A stretch of 64,000 bases of DNA from Gammaproteobacteria bacterium (lineage in GTDB: Bacteria; Pseudomonadota; Gammaproteobacteria; SZUA-152): the NCBI GenBank assembly GCA_032250735.1, contig JAVVEP010000005.1, positions 27,602 to 91,601 on the forward strand. Reading direction: 5' to 3'. The notes beneath the pieces were generated by a model that worked only from the letters and a program-made list of their open reading frames with translations, was not told where the DNA came from and ran no database searches. How positions within the stretch are numbered: position 1 is the stretch's first letter; each line of letters starts with the position of its first letter. Shown here piece after piece: positions 44,387 through 54,185 of the stretch. Made by a program: the position numbers and the translations under genes.

Positions 44387-46267
44387 CTATTTACTGTAAA
44401 AGCGGCTCATCTCGTTCATAACTGAGAGCATCTGTGCATTGGGTAGCTGTGCGTCGGGAATGCTGCGGTATTGATGGTCCAGAATATCCACGTTGCCGAA
44501 TTCATCGACCACGGTAATTCGTTCAGCATCCATTACCGCAAACTGGTTGTAGTTACTGAGTAACAGATAAGGGCCGGGCGTGCCGGTGAGTAGATGCCGA
44601 CCGTTGCTGTAGTCGCGCAGATCGTTCTCGCAACCCAGCACTTCCTTCATTAAAGTGGGCGAGAGATCAAAGTGGCTGGTCTGTCGATCGAAGCGCTGTG
44701 GCGCCTTGCCGGGCCAGCGGATGACCAGTGGCACATGGGTCTGCCAGGGCGAGAAATTACTGTTATGCCCCCAGTAGTTGAGCCGGTTGTCGTTGAACTC
44801 CTGGGCGTGGTCTCCGGTGATCACCAGCACGGTATTGTCCAGCAGCTTGCGGGATTTCAGTTTGTCGATGACCGGGGCAATCAGGCTGTCGACGAAGTGG
44901 ACGGAGTTGCGGTAACGATTAAAAAAGGGCGTGCGGTCGTAGTCATTGTTCAGGGCGACGTAATTGACGGTCTTCAGGCTGGGCTCAAAGGCCAGCGGGT
45001 AGTCACTGGGAAAATCATAGGCGTGGGGCGCGTCAAAAAACAGGAAGCCGAAGAATGGCGACTGGCTGTCTTGCGCATCGAGAAAGGCCAGAAACTCATC
45101 GCGGCTATTCTGGTCCCGCTGATGCGGCGAGTTGCCGCTGGATTGCAGGCGCAGCTTGTCGACCTGTGCAAATACCGTGCGATCAAACTCGGGGCTGAAA
45201 AGCTTGGCGCTGGCGAAAATGCCCAGCTGATAATTCTGGGCGATGAGCTGGTTGATGAATTCGGCGCCGCGCTGTTCCGCGAGCATGGCGTGCCAGTAGG
45301 TGCCGGGCAGGCCATAAAACAGGCTGAAGATGCCGGTGCGGGTGGAATTGGCCGGGCTGTAGTGCTGGTCGAACACCAGCGACTCCTGCGCCAGGCGATG
45401 CAGGTTGGGCGTGGCCTCGCTGGTCAGGGTGTCAAAGCGCCACGAATCCACCACGATGTAGACGATGTTGAGTGGCGCAGTCGCCGCCGTGCAGTGCAGC
45501 GGTTTTTTGGGATAGTCGAGCGCGCTGCTGCTGTCGACCTGGCCCAGCAGGCTGGCGGCCTTGGGATCGGCCCAGCCATTGTCGATAAACCAGCGATCCG
45601 CGGTGAGCGGTTTGTAGGCGGGCAGGAAGCGGATCTGTTTGGTGATGGGCGTGTAGCTGTTGGCATCGGCCCAGGCATAGAAGATATTTTGCGCGAGGAA
45701 GATGGCCAGCAACGGCAGGCTGACGATATAACCCAGTGAGCCGCCGGGGGTGGCGATTACAAAGCGCCAGATGCGCTGGCTTAACCATAACTGGAGGGCG
45801 ATGAGCGCCACTACAAACAGGCCCAGCATGGCCCACAAGAATGCCGAGAAGGTAAAGATCTCTTCCGCCGCGCCGCCCAGCAACAGGTTCATCACCATGC
45901 CGTTAAAGTGGAAGCGGTATTGATGGAAGATGAAGGTATCCAGCGTGATGCCGGTGATCAGCACCAGCGCCAGCCCGATGCCGAGCGCAAAGATGAAGGG
46001 CTTTTTCGGCACCAAAAAAATGGGCAGGAACAACAGCGCGGCACAGACAAAGGCCACGGAAGAAAAGTGACCGATAAACGCCAGGATGCTGAAGGTGATC
46101 GCGTGTTCGCCAGCGGGAAACTGCACCGCGCCCAGATAGCGCAGCGCAATCAACAGGGCAATCAGGCTGTTGGCGAGAAAAAACCAGCCGGCCCAGCGCA
46201 GCAGCTCGCCGCGGCCTGGTGGCGTTGCGGCGGGACTGATGATGTGGGTTTTTGCGGAAGACGACAT
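44387..46267 (-). CDS. YejM/PbgA-like DUF3413 sulfatase-fold membrane protein
   Basis: The 626-residue protein has five membrane segments in the first 220 residues, then [16 protein letters not shown] and [10 protein letters not shown], which match the junction region of E. coli YejM (PbgA, LapC; 586 residues), followed by a periplasmic sulfatase-like domain with [32 protein letters not shown] and [12 protein letters not shown]. YejM senses lipopolysaccharide at the inner membrane and controls LpxC through LapB. Unlike YejM, this protein keeps more of the metal-type residues ([16 protein letters not shown]), so it may be an active hydrolase or transferase. It sits inside the gcv operon. Confidence 0.82.
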   Translation of the reverse strand: MSSSAKTHIISPAATPPGRGELLRWAGWFFLANSLIALLIALRYLGAVQFPAGEHAITFSILAFIGHFSSVAFVCAALLFLPIFLVPKKPFIFALGIGLALVLITGITLDTFIFHQYRFHFNGMVMNLLLGGAAEEIFTFSAFLWAMLGLFVVALIALQLWLSQRIWRFVIATPGGSLGYIVSLPLLAIFLAQNIFYAWADANSYTPITKQIRFLPAYKPLTADRWFIDNGWADPKAASLLGQVDSSSALDYPKKPLHCTAATAPLNIVYIVVDSWRFDTLTSEATPNLHRLAQESLVFDQHYSPANSTRTGIFSLFYGLPGTYWHAMLAEQRGAEFINQLIAQNYQLGIFASAKLFSPEFDRTVFAQVDKLRLQSSGNSPHQRDQNSRDEFLAFLDAQDSQSPFFGFLFFDAPHAYDFPSDYPLAFEPSLKTVNYVALNNDYDRTPFFNRYRNSVHFVDSLIAPVIDKLKSRKLLDNTVLVITGDHAQEFNDNRLNYWGHNSNFSPWQTHVPLVIRWPGKAPQRFDRQTSHFDLSPTLMKEVLGCENDLRDYSNGRHLLTGTPGPYLLLSNYNQFAVMDAERITVVDEFGNVDILDHQYRSIPDAQLPNAQMLSVMNEMSRFYSK

Positions 46268-46271
46268 GTTT

Positions 46272-46316
46272 GGCAATTGATAGTTAGGCAACGGATAGTT
46301 AGGCGATGGGTGCTCA
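46272..46316. repeat. 15-bp tandem repeat upstream of the YejM-like gene
   Basis: GGCAATTGATAGTTA is followed by GGCAACGGATAGTTA and a decayed third unit. It lies in the 90-base gap after gcvPA, overlapping any longer N terminus of the YejM-like protein. Confidence 0.55.
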
Positions 46317-46357
46317 GGCGGCGTGTGTCGGTGGAATGACTGCCGGCACGCTGCGGA

Positions 46358-47716
46358 CTAGCCAAGCACCTTGCGTAAGGCGGCGGCAAACTGTTCGATA
46401 TCGGCATCGGTCTTGGTCTCGGTGGCACACACCAGCAGCGCATTGCCTAGCTCCGGGTAGTCTGCTGCCAGGTCGAAGCCGCCGAGAATGCCCAGGCGAT
46501 CCAGTTCGACCAGCACCTCGGCGGCCGGTTTGGGCAGCCGGAGTACGGCCTCGTGAAAATACGGGCGATTGAATATCAGCTCGACGCCAGCGATGGCGCC
46601 CAGGGCCTCGGCCAGCTTGCGGGTGTTGGCGTGGCTGTGGGCCGCGGTCTGCTGCAATCCCTGCTGGCCGACTAACGCCAGATAGATGGTGGCGGCGGTG
46701 GTCAGCAGGCCCTGGTTGGTACAGATGTTGGAGGTGGCCTTGGAGCGGCGGATATGTTGTTCGCGGGCCTGCAGGGTCAATACGTAACCGCTTTTTCCTT
46801 CCAGGTCGGTGGTGCGTCCGATGATGCGGCCGGGCATCTGGCGTACATGTTGCTGCGCGCAGCACATGAAACCGAAATAGGGCCCGCCGGAGGCCAGCGG
46901 CGCGCCCAGCGGCTGACCTTCGCCACAGACGATGTCGGCGCCCTCGCCGTTACCCCATTCACCGGGCGGCTTGATCAGGGCCATGGCGGTGGGATTGACC
47001 ACCGCGATCACCAGGGCGCCGTGCTGTTGCGCCCAGTCGGTGAGCGCATCGGCATCTTCCAGGCTGCCGAAAAAGTTGGGTTGTGGAATCACCAGCGCGG
47101 TGATGTCGCCGGGCTCGGCCGGCAGGCTGGCCGGGTCGATATGGCCACCCTGCCTGTCATAATCCACTAATTCCAGTTTGATACCCTGATGCCGCACGAT
47201 GGTGTTGACCACGCTGCGATAGGTTGGATGCACGGTAGCGGGCATCAGGATGCGTTTGGATTTTGATTTGCGGTTGGCGCGCACGGCCATCAGTACCGCC
47301 TCGGCCAGGGCGGAGGCGCCATCGTATAGCGAGGCATTGGAGACATCCATGGCGGTCAGCTCGGCCATCATGGTCTGGAATTCATACAGTAGCTGCAGGG
47401 TGCCCTGGCTGGCCTCGGCCTGATAGGGCGTATAGGCGGTATAAAATTCACCGCGGGTGGTGAGCTGCCATACGGCGGCGGGGATGTGGTGCTCGTAGGC
47501 GCCGGCGCCGAGAAACGACAGCGGTTGCGTGTCTTTGGCGGCACACTCCTGCAGCAGGCGGTTGACGGCCATTTCGTTGCGCCCGGCGGGTATCCTGTCC
47601 AGCGATGTGGCGCGCAGCCCGGACGGGATTTCATCGAACAGGTCTTCGATGCTGTCGGCGCCAATCGTTGCGAGCATTTCGCGGGTATCATCGTCGGTGT
47701 GGGGGATAAATGGCAT
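46358..47716 (-). CDS. gcvPA: Glycine decarboxylase (P protein) subunit 1
   Basis: The 452-residue subunit begins [19 protein letters not shown] and has [32 protein letters not shown] and [17 protein letters not shown], all diagnostic of GcvPA. With GcvPB it makes the alpha2-beta2 P protein. It follows gcvH by 95 bases in the riboswitch-controlled block. Confidence 0.96.
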   Translation of the reverse strand: MPFIPHTDDDTREMLATIGADSIEDLFDEIPSGLRATSLDRIPAGRNEMAVNRLLQECAAKDTQPLSFLGAGAYEHHIPAAVWQLTTRGEFYTAYTPYQAEASQGTLQLLYEFQTMMAELTAMDVSNASLYDGASALAEAVLMAVRANRKSKSKRILMPATVHPTYRSVVNTIVRHQGIKLELVDYDRQGGHIDPASLPAEPGDITALVIPQPNFFGSLEDADALTDWAQQHGALVIAVVNPTAMALIKPPGEWGNGEGADIVCGEGQPLGAPLASGGPYFGFMCCAQQHVRQMPGRIIGRTTDLEGKSGYVLTLQAREQHIRRSKATSNICTNQGLLTTAATIYLALVGQQGLQQTAAHSHANTRKLAEALGAIAGVELIFNRPYFHEAVLRLPKPAAEVLVELDRLGILGGFDLAADYPELGNALLVCATETKTDADIEQFAAALRKVLG

Positions 47717-47765
47717 TGCAGTGTCTACTTTATGTTGGAGTTTGGAAAGGACGGAGCGCTGGTGT

Positions 47766-47810
47766 CTTGCTGAGCTTTGTCTAGCTAAACTATATTTAGC
47801 TGAGCTATGT
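47766..47810. repeat. 15-bp tandem repeat, three copies, between gcvH and gcvPA
   Basis: CTTGCTGAGCTTTGT, CTAGCTAAACTATAT and TTAGCTGAGCTATGT fill half of the gap. The AGCT-rich units can also fold back on one another. Confidence 0.6.
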
Positions 47811-47811
47811 C

Positions 47812-48207
47812 TTAATGCTCTTCGTCGGCGATGAATTCGGCATAGGCCTCGGCATCCATCAGCTCGTCGACCTCACCGGCGTCCTCGGGTTGCATTTTGA
47901 ACATCCAGCCGGTGTCAAAGGGATCCTGATTGATGGTTTCAGGGGTCTCGGTCAGGTCTTCATTGATGGCGATGACCTCGCCCGAAATCGGGCTGTAGAC
48001 ATCGGAGGCGGCCTTTACCGATTCCACCACGGCGCATTCGTCGCCGGCGGTGTAATTGGCCTCGATCTCGGGCAGTTCAATAAACACCATGTCGCCCAGC
48101 AGCTCCTGGGCGTGGTCGGTAATGCCGACGGTGACGCTGCCATCGGCCTCGGTGCGTACCCACTCGTGGCTTTTGGTGTATCTCAATTCATTTGGCACGT
48201 TGCTCAT
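47812..48207 (-). CDS. gcvH: Glycine cleavage system H protein
   Basis: The 131-residue lipoyl carrier has [10 protein letters not shown] near the N terminus and [16 protein letters not shown], whose lysine takes the lipoyl group. It carries the aminomethyl intermediate between P, T and L proteins. Length matches E. coli GcvH (129). It is 37 bases downstream of gcvT. The L protein (lipoamide dehydrogenase) is not in this window. Confidence 0.97.
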   Translation of the reverse strand: MSNVPNELRYTKSHEWVRTEADGSVTVGITDHAQELLGDMVFIELPEIEANYTAGDECAVVESVKAASDVYSPISGEVIAINEDLTETPETINQDPFDTGWMFKMQPEDAGEVDELMDAEAYAEFIADEEH

Positions 48208-48244
48208 GGCAATCTCCTGTTTGTTTTGTTTGGCTTATTAATGG

Positions 48245-49372
48245 TTATTCTGTGCAGGCCTTGCCATTGCGGGCAAAGGGATATTTTACGATACGGGCGG
48301 CCAGTTGCTTGCCGCGGATCTCTACCTGACAGCGATCCTGCGTGGTCGCCGGGACCCGGGCCAGGGCGATGGATTTGCCCAGGGTGGGGGAAAAACTGCC
48401 GCTGGTGATTTCGCCCTCGCCCTGCCCGGTGACCACCCTTTGGTGGGCGCGTAACACGCCGCGGTCCTCGAGGATCAGGCCCACGAGCCGGAAGGCGGGT
48501 CCGTCGGCCCGCTGTTTTTCGAGGGCGGCGCGACCGATGAAGTCACGCTCCTGAGGTTCGAAGGCCACCGTCCAGCCAAGGCCGGCCTCCAGTGGGCTGA
48601 TGTCTTCATTCATATCCTGGCCGTAAAGGTTCATGCCCGCCTCCAGGCGCAGGGTGTCGCGTGCACCTAGCCCGATGGGGTGGACGCCGGCGGCGAGCAG
48701 GGCGTCCCAGGTGGCGCCGGCCTGCTCGGCGGGCACCATGATTTCATAACCGTCTTCGCCGGTGTAGCCGGTGCGGGCGACGTACCATTCGCCGCATTCG
48801 ATGGCAAAAAAGGGCCTGAGTTCCCGCGCGGGATCGAGCGTTGCGCCGAGCGCGGCGTGGGCCTTGTCGCGGGCGTTGGGTCCCTGCACCGCGATCATCG
48901 CCAGATCGTCACGCTCGCGGATCTCGACCCCGCTGCCCTTTTTGTTGGCACTGATGGCCTGCGCGGTAATCCAGGCCAGGTCCTTGTCGCGGGTGGCGGC
49001 GTTGACCACCATGCGATACCAGCTGTCATTCATAAAATAGACGATCAGGTCGTCGATGACCCCGCCCCGCTCGTTGAGCAGGCAGGAATACAGGGCCTTG
49101 CCGGGGGTTTGGGTGCGGGCCACGTCGTTGGCAAGCAGATGGCGCAGGAAGGCGGTGACCCCGGCGCCGGTGAGGTCCAGTACCACCATGTGGGAGACGT
49201 CAAACATGCCGGCGTCCGTGCGCACCTGATGGTGTTCCTCAAGCTGGGAGCCGTAATGGATGGGCATCTCCCAGCCGGCAAAATCCACGATTTTGGCATT
49301 GGCGGCGAGATGCCGGTCGTACAATGGCGTGCGTTGGGGCGTGCGCTGGACGGCTGATAGTGCCTGGGACAT
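48245..49372 (-). CDS. gcvT: Glycine cleavage system T protein (aminomethyltransferase)
   Basis: From ATG 49372, with AGAGG eight bases before, the protein has 375 residues. It contains [38 protein letters not shown] and [17 protein letters not shown] with the catalytic Asp. It transfers the one-carbon unit to tetrahydrofolate, linking to the folate enzymes encoded at 27961-29255. It is first in the operon, behind a tandem glycine riboswitch and terminator. Confidence 0.96.
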   Translation of the reverse strand: MSQALSAVQRTPQRTPLYDRHLAANAKIVDFAGWEMPIHYGSQLEEHHQVRTDAGMFDVSHMVVLDLTGAGVTAFLRHLLANDVARTQTPGKALYSCLLNERGGVIDDLIVYFMNDSWYRMVVNAATRDKDLAWITAQAISANKKGSGVEIRERDDLAMIAVQGPNARDKAHAALGATLDPARELRPFFAIECGEWYVARTGYTGEDGYEIMVPAEQAGATWDALLAAGVHPIGLGARDTLRLEAGMNLYGQDMNEDISPLEAGLGWTVAFEPQERDFIGRAALEKQRADGPAFRLVGLILEDRGVLRAHQRVVTGQGEGEITSGSFSPTLGKSIALARVPATTQDRCQVEIRGKQLAARIVKYPFARNGKACTE

Positions 49373-49423
49373 GCGGGTTAACCTCTGGTGTCGTGGCACG
49401 GTGTTGTGGCACGATTTTTAAAC

Positions 49424-49456
49424 AAAAAAGTGGCGGTGTCTGTCTGTGTTGCCACC
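49424..49456 (-). terminator. Riboswitch-linked intrinsic terminator upstream of gcvT
   Basis: On the minus strand GGTGGC and GCCAC pair around a 16-base loop and are followed by six T residues. The 5' half overlaps the end of the second glycine aptamer, so glycine binding should prevent the terminator and let gcv be transcribed. Confidence 0.6.
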
Positions 49457-49655
49457 CCTCTGTCCGTGGTGCCTGAGAGCTTGAGCCCCTTCGGCGGACT
49501 GTTTGGCCTGGGCGGCCTCAGTCTCTCTCCAGAGTCAGCTATTGTCGGTCTGCGGTCCATTTGCCTGAGCGATTCCGGGCGGTTGCGCCTTCGGCGGTGG
49601 TCTCGGCCCTTGCGACGTCTATCGCCAACAGAGGATCGGGTTCCACACTCTCCCG
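49452..49655 (-). ncRNA. Tandem glycine riboswitch
   Basis: Read on the minus strand, two aptamers follow one another. The first begins GGGAGAGTG and has GCCGAAGGCGCAACCGCC and CGCTCAGGCAAATGGACCG. The second begins CTCTGGAGAGA and has GCCGAAGGGGC and CTCTCAGGCACCACGGAC. These are the conserved P3 and core strings of glycine riboswitches. It stands between the promoter at 49680-49709 and gcvT, and should switch on the glycine cleavage genes when glycine is plentiful. Confidence 0.93.
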
Positions 49656-49679
49656 CAGCGATATTCAGCTGAAGCGCGG

Positions 49680-49709
49680 ATTATACTGCCAGTGAAAGGG
49701 AAAAACCAA
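49680..49709 (-). promoter_or_regulatory. Candidate sigma-70 promoter of the gcv block
   Basis: On the minus strand TTGGTT and TATAAT stand 18 bases apart, about 25 bases upstream of the first aptamer, so the transcript would start just before the riboswitch. Confidence 0.6.
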
Positions 49710-49915
49710 GACGTGCCGGGTGTCGGCGAGGGGTGTATCGCAGTATTGGCGGAACGAAATTGCGGGTGATGGCGTGTTGAAGGTGAGGATATCCGGAATC
49801 AGGCAGATAAAGCTTATGTGAGTGGTTCCCGCTATAGCCATGGAGGGTTGTGTCAGGCCTATCTCAGAGAGTGTTTGTGACTGATTTCTCGGTAAAAATC
49901 CGGCGGCGGGTTTAT

Positions 49916-50074
49916 TAATGGCATTGGTAATGGCATTGGCGTCTTTAGTCGGGGCGTGGCTCTGGATGTGGTGGCTAACGTGGTGGCTAACGTGGTGGGT
50001 AACGTGGTGGGTAAATAGGTAGATAGGTGACGGATGTGTTGACGGATCATAAGAGCAACCAGAAGAGCAACCAG
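49916..50074. repeat. Cluster of three 12-bp tandem repeats upstream of the HzsA-related gene
   Basis: TAATGGCATTGG occurs twice (49916-49939). GTGGTGGCTAAC occurs four times with drift to GTGGTGGGTAAC (49968-50015). AAGAGCAACCAG occurs twice (50051-50074). The gap 49710-50098 otherwise holds no gene that I can see; the promoter of the cluster should lie in it. Confidence 0.7.
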
Positions 50075-50098
50075 AAGGACAGCCCGGTATTTTTCGCC

Positions 50099-52882
50099 AT
50101 GCGCCGGGTGCTGTCGGCGCTGGTGCTGGTCGGCCTGGCGGCCTGCGGCGTCGAGGGCCAGGATCAGACGGTGGCCGATTATGCCATCGCCTACATCAAG
50201 CGGCCGGTTGCGACACAGCTGGATCCCGATACCAACGAGCTCGTGCTGGTCCAGCCCGATGTGCGCGAGGCCATTGAGTTCAACGAGGGTGGCGACGTGT
50301 ACCTGCGGGAACGCGCCTCGCCCTCGGCCAGCGAGCGGAATATCACCCTTTGTCTGACCGACCTCGATGGTGATGGCATCGGTACCGGTGATGTGCGTGA
50401 CCTGGAATCCTCCTATGACGGCAGCAAGCTGATCTTCTCGCTGCGGCTGGAGGACCTGACCAACGGCGATGACATTCCGAAGTGGAATATCTATGAATAT
50501 GACATCACCGTGGGAGGGTGCCCGACCCGGGTGATGGCCTCCGACAGCCTGGCGAACAAGGGTAACGATGTCGCGCCGGCCTACCTGCCCGATGGCCGCA
50601 TCGTGTTCAGTTCCAGTCTGCAACGGGCCACGGGCGCGATCCTGCTCGACGAGGGCCATCAGCAGTTTCAGCCGCTGGACGAGAGCCAGAACGAGCCCGC
50701 CGTGGTGCTGCACGTGATGAGTGCCGACGGCGAAAACGTCAAGCAGATCTCCTTTAACCAGAGCCATGACCTGGATGCCAGTGTGCTGGCCAGCGGCGAG
50801 ATCATCTTTTCGCGCTGGGATCACATGGGTGGGCGCAATGCCATCAATCTCTACACGGTGCGCCCCGACGGCACCGAGCTGAAGGCGCTGTATGGGGTGC
50901 ATGATCACGCCGTGGGCACCGCGGGTAGCACCGTGCAGTATATGGCGCCGCGTGAATTGCCCGACGGGCAGATCCTGGTGATGATCAAACCCTTCACCGG
51001 TTCGGCCGGTGGTGGCGCCCCCGCGCGGATCAACGTGGCGGAATACGCCGACAACACCCAGCCTACCTGGCCCTACCAGCCGAGCGGCCTGAGCGGCCCG
51101 GCCCAGGTCCCGGCCATCGCGCAGGATGTCCGTACCGATGGCAGCATCTCACCCGCCGGACGTTTCCGCTCGGTGTATCCGCTGGGGGACGGTTCCAACC
51201 GCGCCCTGGTCAGCTGGTCGCAGTGCCGTCTGCATCCGACCGATCCGCTCACCGGACTGCGCCTGCCTGATGCCACTCCCACCCCCTGTCCCGACACGAT
51301 CTCGGCGGGCGCCGCCGAGGCCCTGCCCGTCTACGGCATTTATGTCTATGACCTGGACAGCAACACCCAGCTGCCCGTGGTGGTGCCGCAGGAGGGTGTG
51401 ATGATCGACGAGCCGGTGGTGCTGGCGCCGCGTGAGCGGCCGGTCGTACTCTACGATAAGACCCTGGGTTTTGAGCTGAACGCCACCCTGGGTGATGAAG
51501 GCGTGGGCCTGCTGCATATCCGCAGCGTTTACGATTTTGATGGCAGCTTTAACGCCCTGGGCGGTGCGGCGGCCGACCTGGCCGAGATGGCCAATCCCAC
51601 ACTCACCGATGCGGATGCGCGCCCCGCCCGTTTCCTGCGCATCGTCAAGGCCGCCTCCATTCCCGATGACGATGTCTATGATTTTGACAACACGGCCTTT
51701 GGTGTGAGTCGTCAACAAAAGATGCGCGAGATCATCGGTTACGCGGCGGTGGAACCGGACGGCTCGGTGCTGACCAAGGTGCCGGCCAACGTGCCCCTGG
51801 CCATCAGCGTGGTGGACAAGGACGGCCGTCGCATCGGCGGGCGGCATCAAAACTGGATCCAGCTGCGGCCTGGCGAGAGCCTGCAATGCACCGGCTGCCA
51901 CACCCATACGGTGACCGCCCCGGCCCTGCCCCTGCCGCATGGCTACAGCGATGGGCCAACGCCGTTGAATGCCGGCGCGGCGACCATCGGGGGTGAATAT
52001 CCCGGCGCCACCTCCGATGTGGATCCCGATCCGATGGTGGTGGGTACGGTGACACAGGTGATGGGCGAGACCATGGCCCAGGCCCGCATCCGCACCCTCT
52101 GTGAATCGACGCCGGGCCTGGGCGACATCAACTATGCGCAGATTGCCTGTCCGCAACTGAGCCCCAACGTAAACCCGGTGTTTAGCGACGTGTGGGCCAG
52201 TGGCGCCATACCCGATGTGACCAACCAGCGTTACGACGACACCACCGCACCGGCCCTGACCAGTATCCCGGCCAGCGCCGCCTGTCAGGCGCAATGGAGC
52301 GCGCGCTGTCGCACCGTCATCCATTATGAAACCCACATCCACCCGCTGTGGGGCACGCCGCGTACCGATGCCTCGATGAATGATCGCACCTGTACCCTTT
52401 GCCACGCCCGCTCAGACCTGGCGATGGCCCCGCGGGTGCCGGATGGCCAGCTGGATCTGAGCGATGGCCCGTCCAGCGACGAGCCTGACCATTACGAGTC
52501 CTACCGGGAGTTGTTGTTCCAGGATATCCAGCAGGAACTGGACGGCACCGGCGCCCTGATCGACAGCACGGTGGATCAGCTCGTGCAGGGCACCGATGCC
52601 AATGGTGACCCGCTGTTTGAGGTGGATCCGGTGACCGGGGCCTTGCTGCTGGACGGCGGCGGAAATCCCATCCCGGTGCTGGTCACCATACAGGTGCCGG
52701 TACCGGCGCCCGCCCCGGCCATGTCGGTGAACGGTTCGCGGTCCGGCAGTTTCATGGGCAAATTCCTGGCAGGCGGCAGCCATGCCGGTGACCTGACGCC
52801 GGCAGAGATGCGCCTGATTGCCGAATGGCTGGACATCGGTGCCCAGTATTTTAATAGCCCGTTCGCGGCGCCCGAAGACTGA
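50099..52882 (+). CDS. HzsA-related dihaem lipoprotein with TolB-like repeats
   Basis: From ATG 50099 the 927-residue protein has a lipoprotein signal (LVGLAACG, Cys16). A GTG at 50027 is in frame but would put 24 polar residues before the signal. The body has WD40/TolB-like repeats such as DVAPAYLPDGRIVFSSS and DLDASVLASGEIIFSRWD, like the middle domain of hydrazine synthase alpha. Two c-type haem sites are present, CTGCH at about residue 597 and CTLCH at about 765. Hydrazine synthase itself is anammox-specific, so an electron-transfer or surface role is more likely here. It heads the envelope gene cluster. Confidence 0.8.
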   Translation: MRRVLSALVLVGLAACGVEGQDQTVADYAIAYIKRPVATQLDPDTNELVLVQPDVREAIEFNEGGDVYLRERASPSASERNITLCLTDLDGDGIGTGDVRDLESSYDGSKLIFSLRLEDLTNGDDIPKWNIYEYDITVGGCPTRVMASDSLANKGNDVAPAYLPDGRIVFSSSLQRATGAILLDEGHQQFQPLDESQNEPAVVLHVMSADGENVKQISFNQSHDLDASVLASGEIIFSRWDHMGGRNAINLYTVRPDGTELKALYGVHDHAVGTAGSTVQYMAPRELPDGQILVMIKPFTGSAGGGAPARINVAEYADNTQPTWPYQPSGLSGPAQVPAIAQDVRTDGSISPAGRFRSVYPLGDGSNRALVSWSQCRLHPTDPLTGLRLPDATPTPCPDTISAGAAEALPVYGIYVYDLDSNTQLPVVVPQEGVMIDEPVVLAPRERPVVLYDKTLGFELNATLGDEGVGLLHIRSVYDFDGSFNALGGAAADLAEMANPTLTDADARPARFLRIVKAASIPDDDVYDFDNTAFGVSRQQKMREIIGYAAVEPDGSVLTKVPANVPLAISVVDKDGRRIGGRHQNWIQLRPGESLQCTGCHTHTVTAPALPLPHGYSDGPTPLNAGAATIGGEYPGATSDVDPDPMVVGTVTQVMGETMAQARIRTLCESTPGLGDINYAQIACPQLSPNVNPVFSDVWASGAIPDVTNQRYDDTTAPALTSIPASAACQAQWSARCRTVIHYETHIHPLWGTPRTDASMNDRTCTLCHARSDLAMAPRVPDGQLDLSDGPSSDEPDHYESYRELLFQDIQQELDGTGALIDSTVDQLVQGTDANGDPLFEVDPVTGALLLDGGGNPIPVLVTIQVPVPAPAPAMSVNGSRSGSFMGKFLAGGSHAGDLTPAEMRLIAEWLDIGAQYFNSPFAAPED

Positions 52883-53426
52883 TGGTGAAACGGCACAGGC
52901 GTGTGGCTCGACACACCGCCGTGCTGGCCGGAGGCCTATCGAGCCGCTAAGATAGCCGACACAAATCGCCGCTAGGGTCGTCGCGACATGATTGGAAGGG
53001 AATCCTGTCGGACTGCGTTGCGTGATGTTTAACCGGGCCGCCCTCTGGCCGGCCCCGGCCCCTCTGAATCCTTAATCGATGACCTGAATCCGTGGTTTAA
53101 ACGTGGATGCATGGTGCGAGATATTGGTTTCACAGGGGTTTCAAAAAATCTCAGCTTCACCCTTAGGTTAAGCGGGCATTTTTTGATCCGCTGTGAAACC
53201 AAGAGCTTGTGCCAGGCGCCGCGGTTAAGCCTCGGATTCAGGTCGATGATTGGCCGGCCTGTGATCACTCTCACAGGCCGTTGAATCAATACGTAATACA
53301 AGCCAGATAACAATCAAGAAATGGAATGCGTCGCCGCTGATTTGATAGTGAAAGCCATAGTGAAAGCCATAGCGAAACCCGGTGTGAAAACAGGCAGCCT
53401 GAAGTGTGATCGACCATCCTGTGTGG
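52883..53426. other. Non-coding gap with inverted GCGGTTAAGCC repeats
   Basis: About 540 bases between the HzsA-related gene and the SH3/barrel gene. CGCGGTTAAGCCTCGGATTC (53220-53239) and a degraded inverted copy CCTGAATCCGTGGTTTAAAC (53083-53102) face each other. GATAGTGAAAGC-type 12-bp tandem units lie at 53344-53391. No gene is evident. A promoter for the downstream cluster may lie here, but I cannot point to it. Confidence 0.5.
53344..53391. repeat. 12-bp tandem repeat, three to four copies
   Basis: GATAGTGAAAGC, CATAGTGAAAGC, CATAGCGAAACC and a weaker CGGTGTGAAAAC lie just upstream of the SH3/beta-barrel gene. Confidence 0.65.
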
Positions 53427-54185
53427 ATGAGACGTAGGCCTGTGCGCGCAGGATGGTGTCTGCTGCTGTTGCTGATCACGGGCCTTGTCACCGGCCCGGT
53501 CAATGCCGAGGAGCTGTATCCCGAGGTTAAGGTAGCGCAGGCCTATATTGAACTGCACACCGGTCCGGGCGAGGGGTTTCCCATTTTTCATGTGGTCGAT
53601 CGCGGCGAGTTTGTCGAGGTCATCAAACGCAAAACGGACTGGTTCAAGGTGCGCACCGCCGAGGGTAAAACCGGATGGGTGGAGCGGGCGCAGATGGAAC
53701 AGACCGTCATGCCGGGTGGCGAGCTGACCGAGTTCGCCGATGCAGCGATCGGTGATTTCAGCAAGCGTCGCTGGGAGGCGGGTCTGGTGGGAGGGACCTT
53801 TAACGGCGCGCCGGTGATTACCCTGTATGGCGCCTATGTGTTGAACCCCAACCTGTCGGCGGAAGTGTCGGCCTCCCAGGTGAGCGGTGAATATGCGAGC
53901 AGTGTGCTGGCGAACCTCAACCTGGTGTCGCACCCCTTTCCCGAATGGCGTTATTCGCCGTTCTTTACGCTGGGCGTGGGGCAGATCCAGACCCAGCCGA
54001 ACGTCACCCTGATCCAGGCGCAGGACAGCCAGGATCTGACCGCGCACATGGGCCTGGGCATAAAGATTTATCTCACGCGCCGCTTTATCCTGCGCGCCGA
54101 ATACAAAAACTACGTCGCCTTTTCCAGTGATGACGATAACGAGGAGTTTGAGGAATGGAAGGCAGGCTTCGCATTCTTTTTCTAG
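53427..54185 (+). CDS. SH3-domain and outer-membrane beta-barrel protein
   Basis: From ATG 53427 the 252-residue product has a signal peptide ending GPVNA-EE. Residues about 30-85 form a bacterial SH3 domain (AYIELHTGPGEGFPIFHV, EFVEVIKRKTDWFKV, GKTGWVERAQM). The rest is alternating beta strand ending in a terminal aromatic (KAGFAFFF), the signature of an outer-membrane barrel of about eight strands. It may bind peptidoglycan or a partner through SH3 while sitting in the outer membrane. The next barrel gene overlaps it by 31 bases. Confidence 0.78.
   Translation: MRRRPVRAGWCLLLLLITGLVTGPVNAEELYPEVKVAQAYIELHTGPGEGFPIFHVVDRGEFVEVIKRKTDWFKVRTAEGKTGWVERAQMEQTVMPGGELTEFADAAIGDFSKRRWEAGLVGGTFNGAPVITLYGAYVLNPNLSAEVSASQVSGEYASSVLANLNLVSHPFPEWRYSPFFTLGVGQIQTQPNVTLIQAQDSQDLTAHMGLGIKIYLTRRFILRAEYKNYVAFSSDDDNEEFEEWKAGFAFFF

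Noticed and set aside
44672..45739. 355-codon plus-strand frame
   Set aside because: Shadow of the YejM-like gene, whose membrane and sulfatase motifs are clear on the other strand.
49968..50015. Direct repeats as a CRISPR array
   Set aside because: Units of 12 bp are adjacent with no spacers.
51149..52405. 418-codon open frame on the minus strand
   Set aside because: It is antisense to the HzsA-related gene, His/Gly/Arg-rich, has no ribosome binding site or family motif, and reflects high GC content.
50099..52882. True hydrazine synthase subunit implying anammox
   Set aside because: No other hydrazine synthase or dehydrogenase gene is present, the haem count is low, and the protein is a lipoprotein; only family resemblance is claimed.
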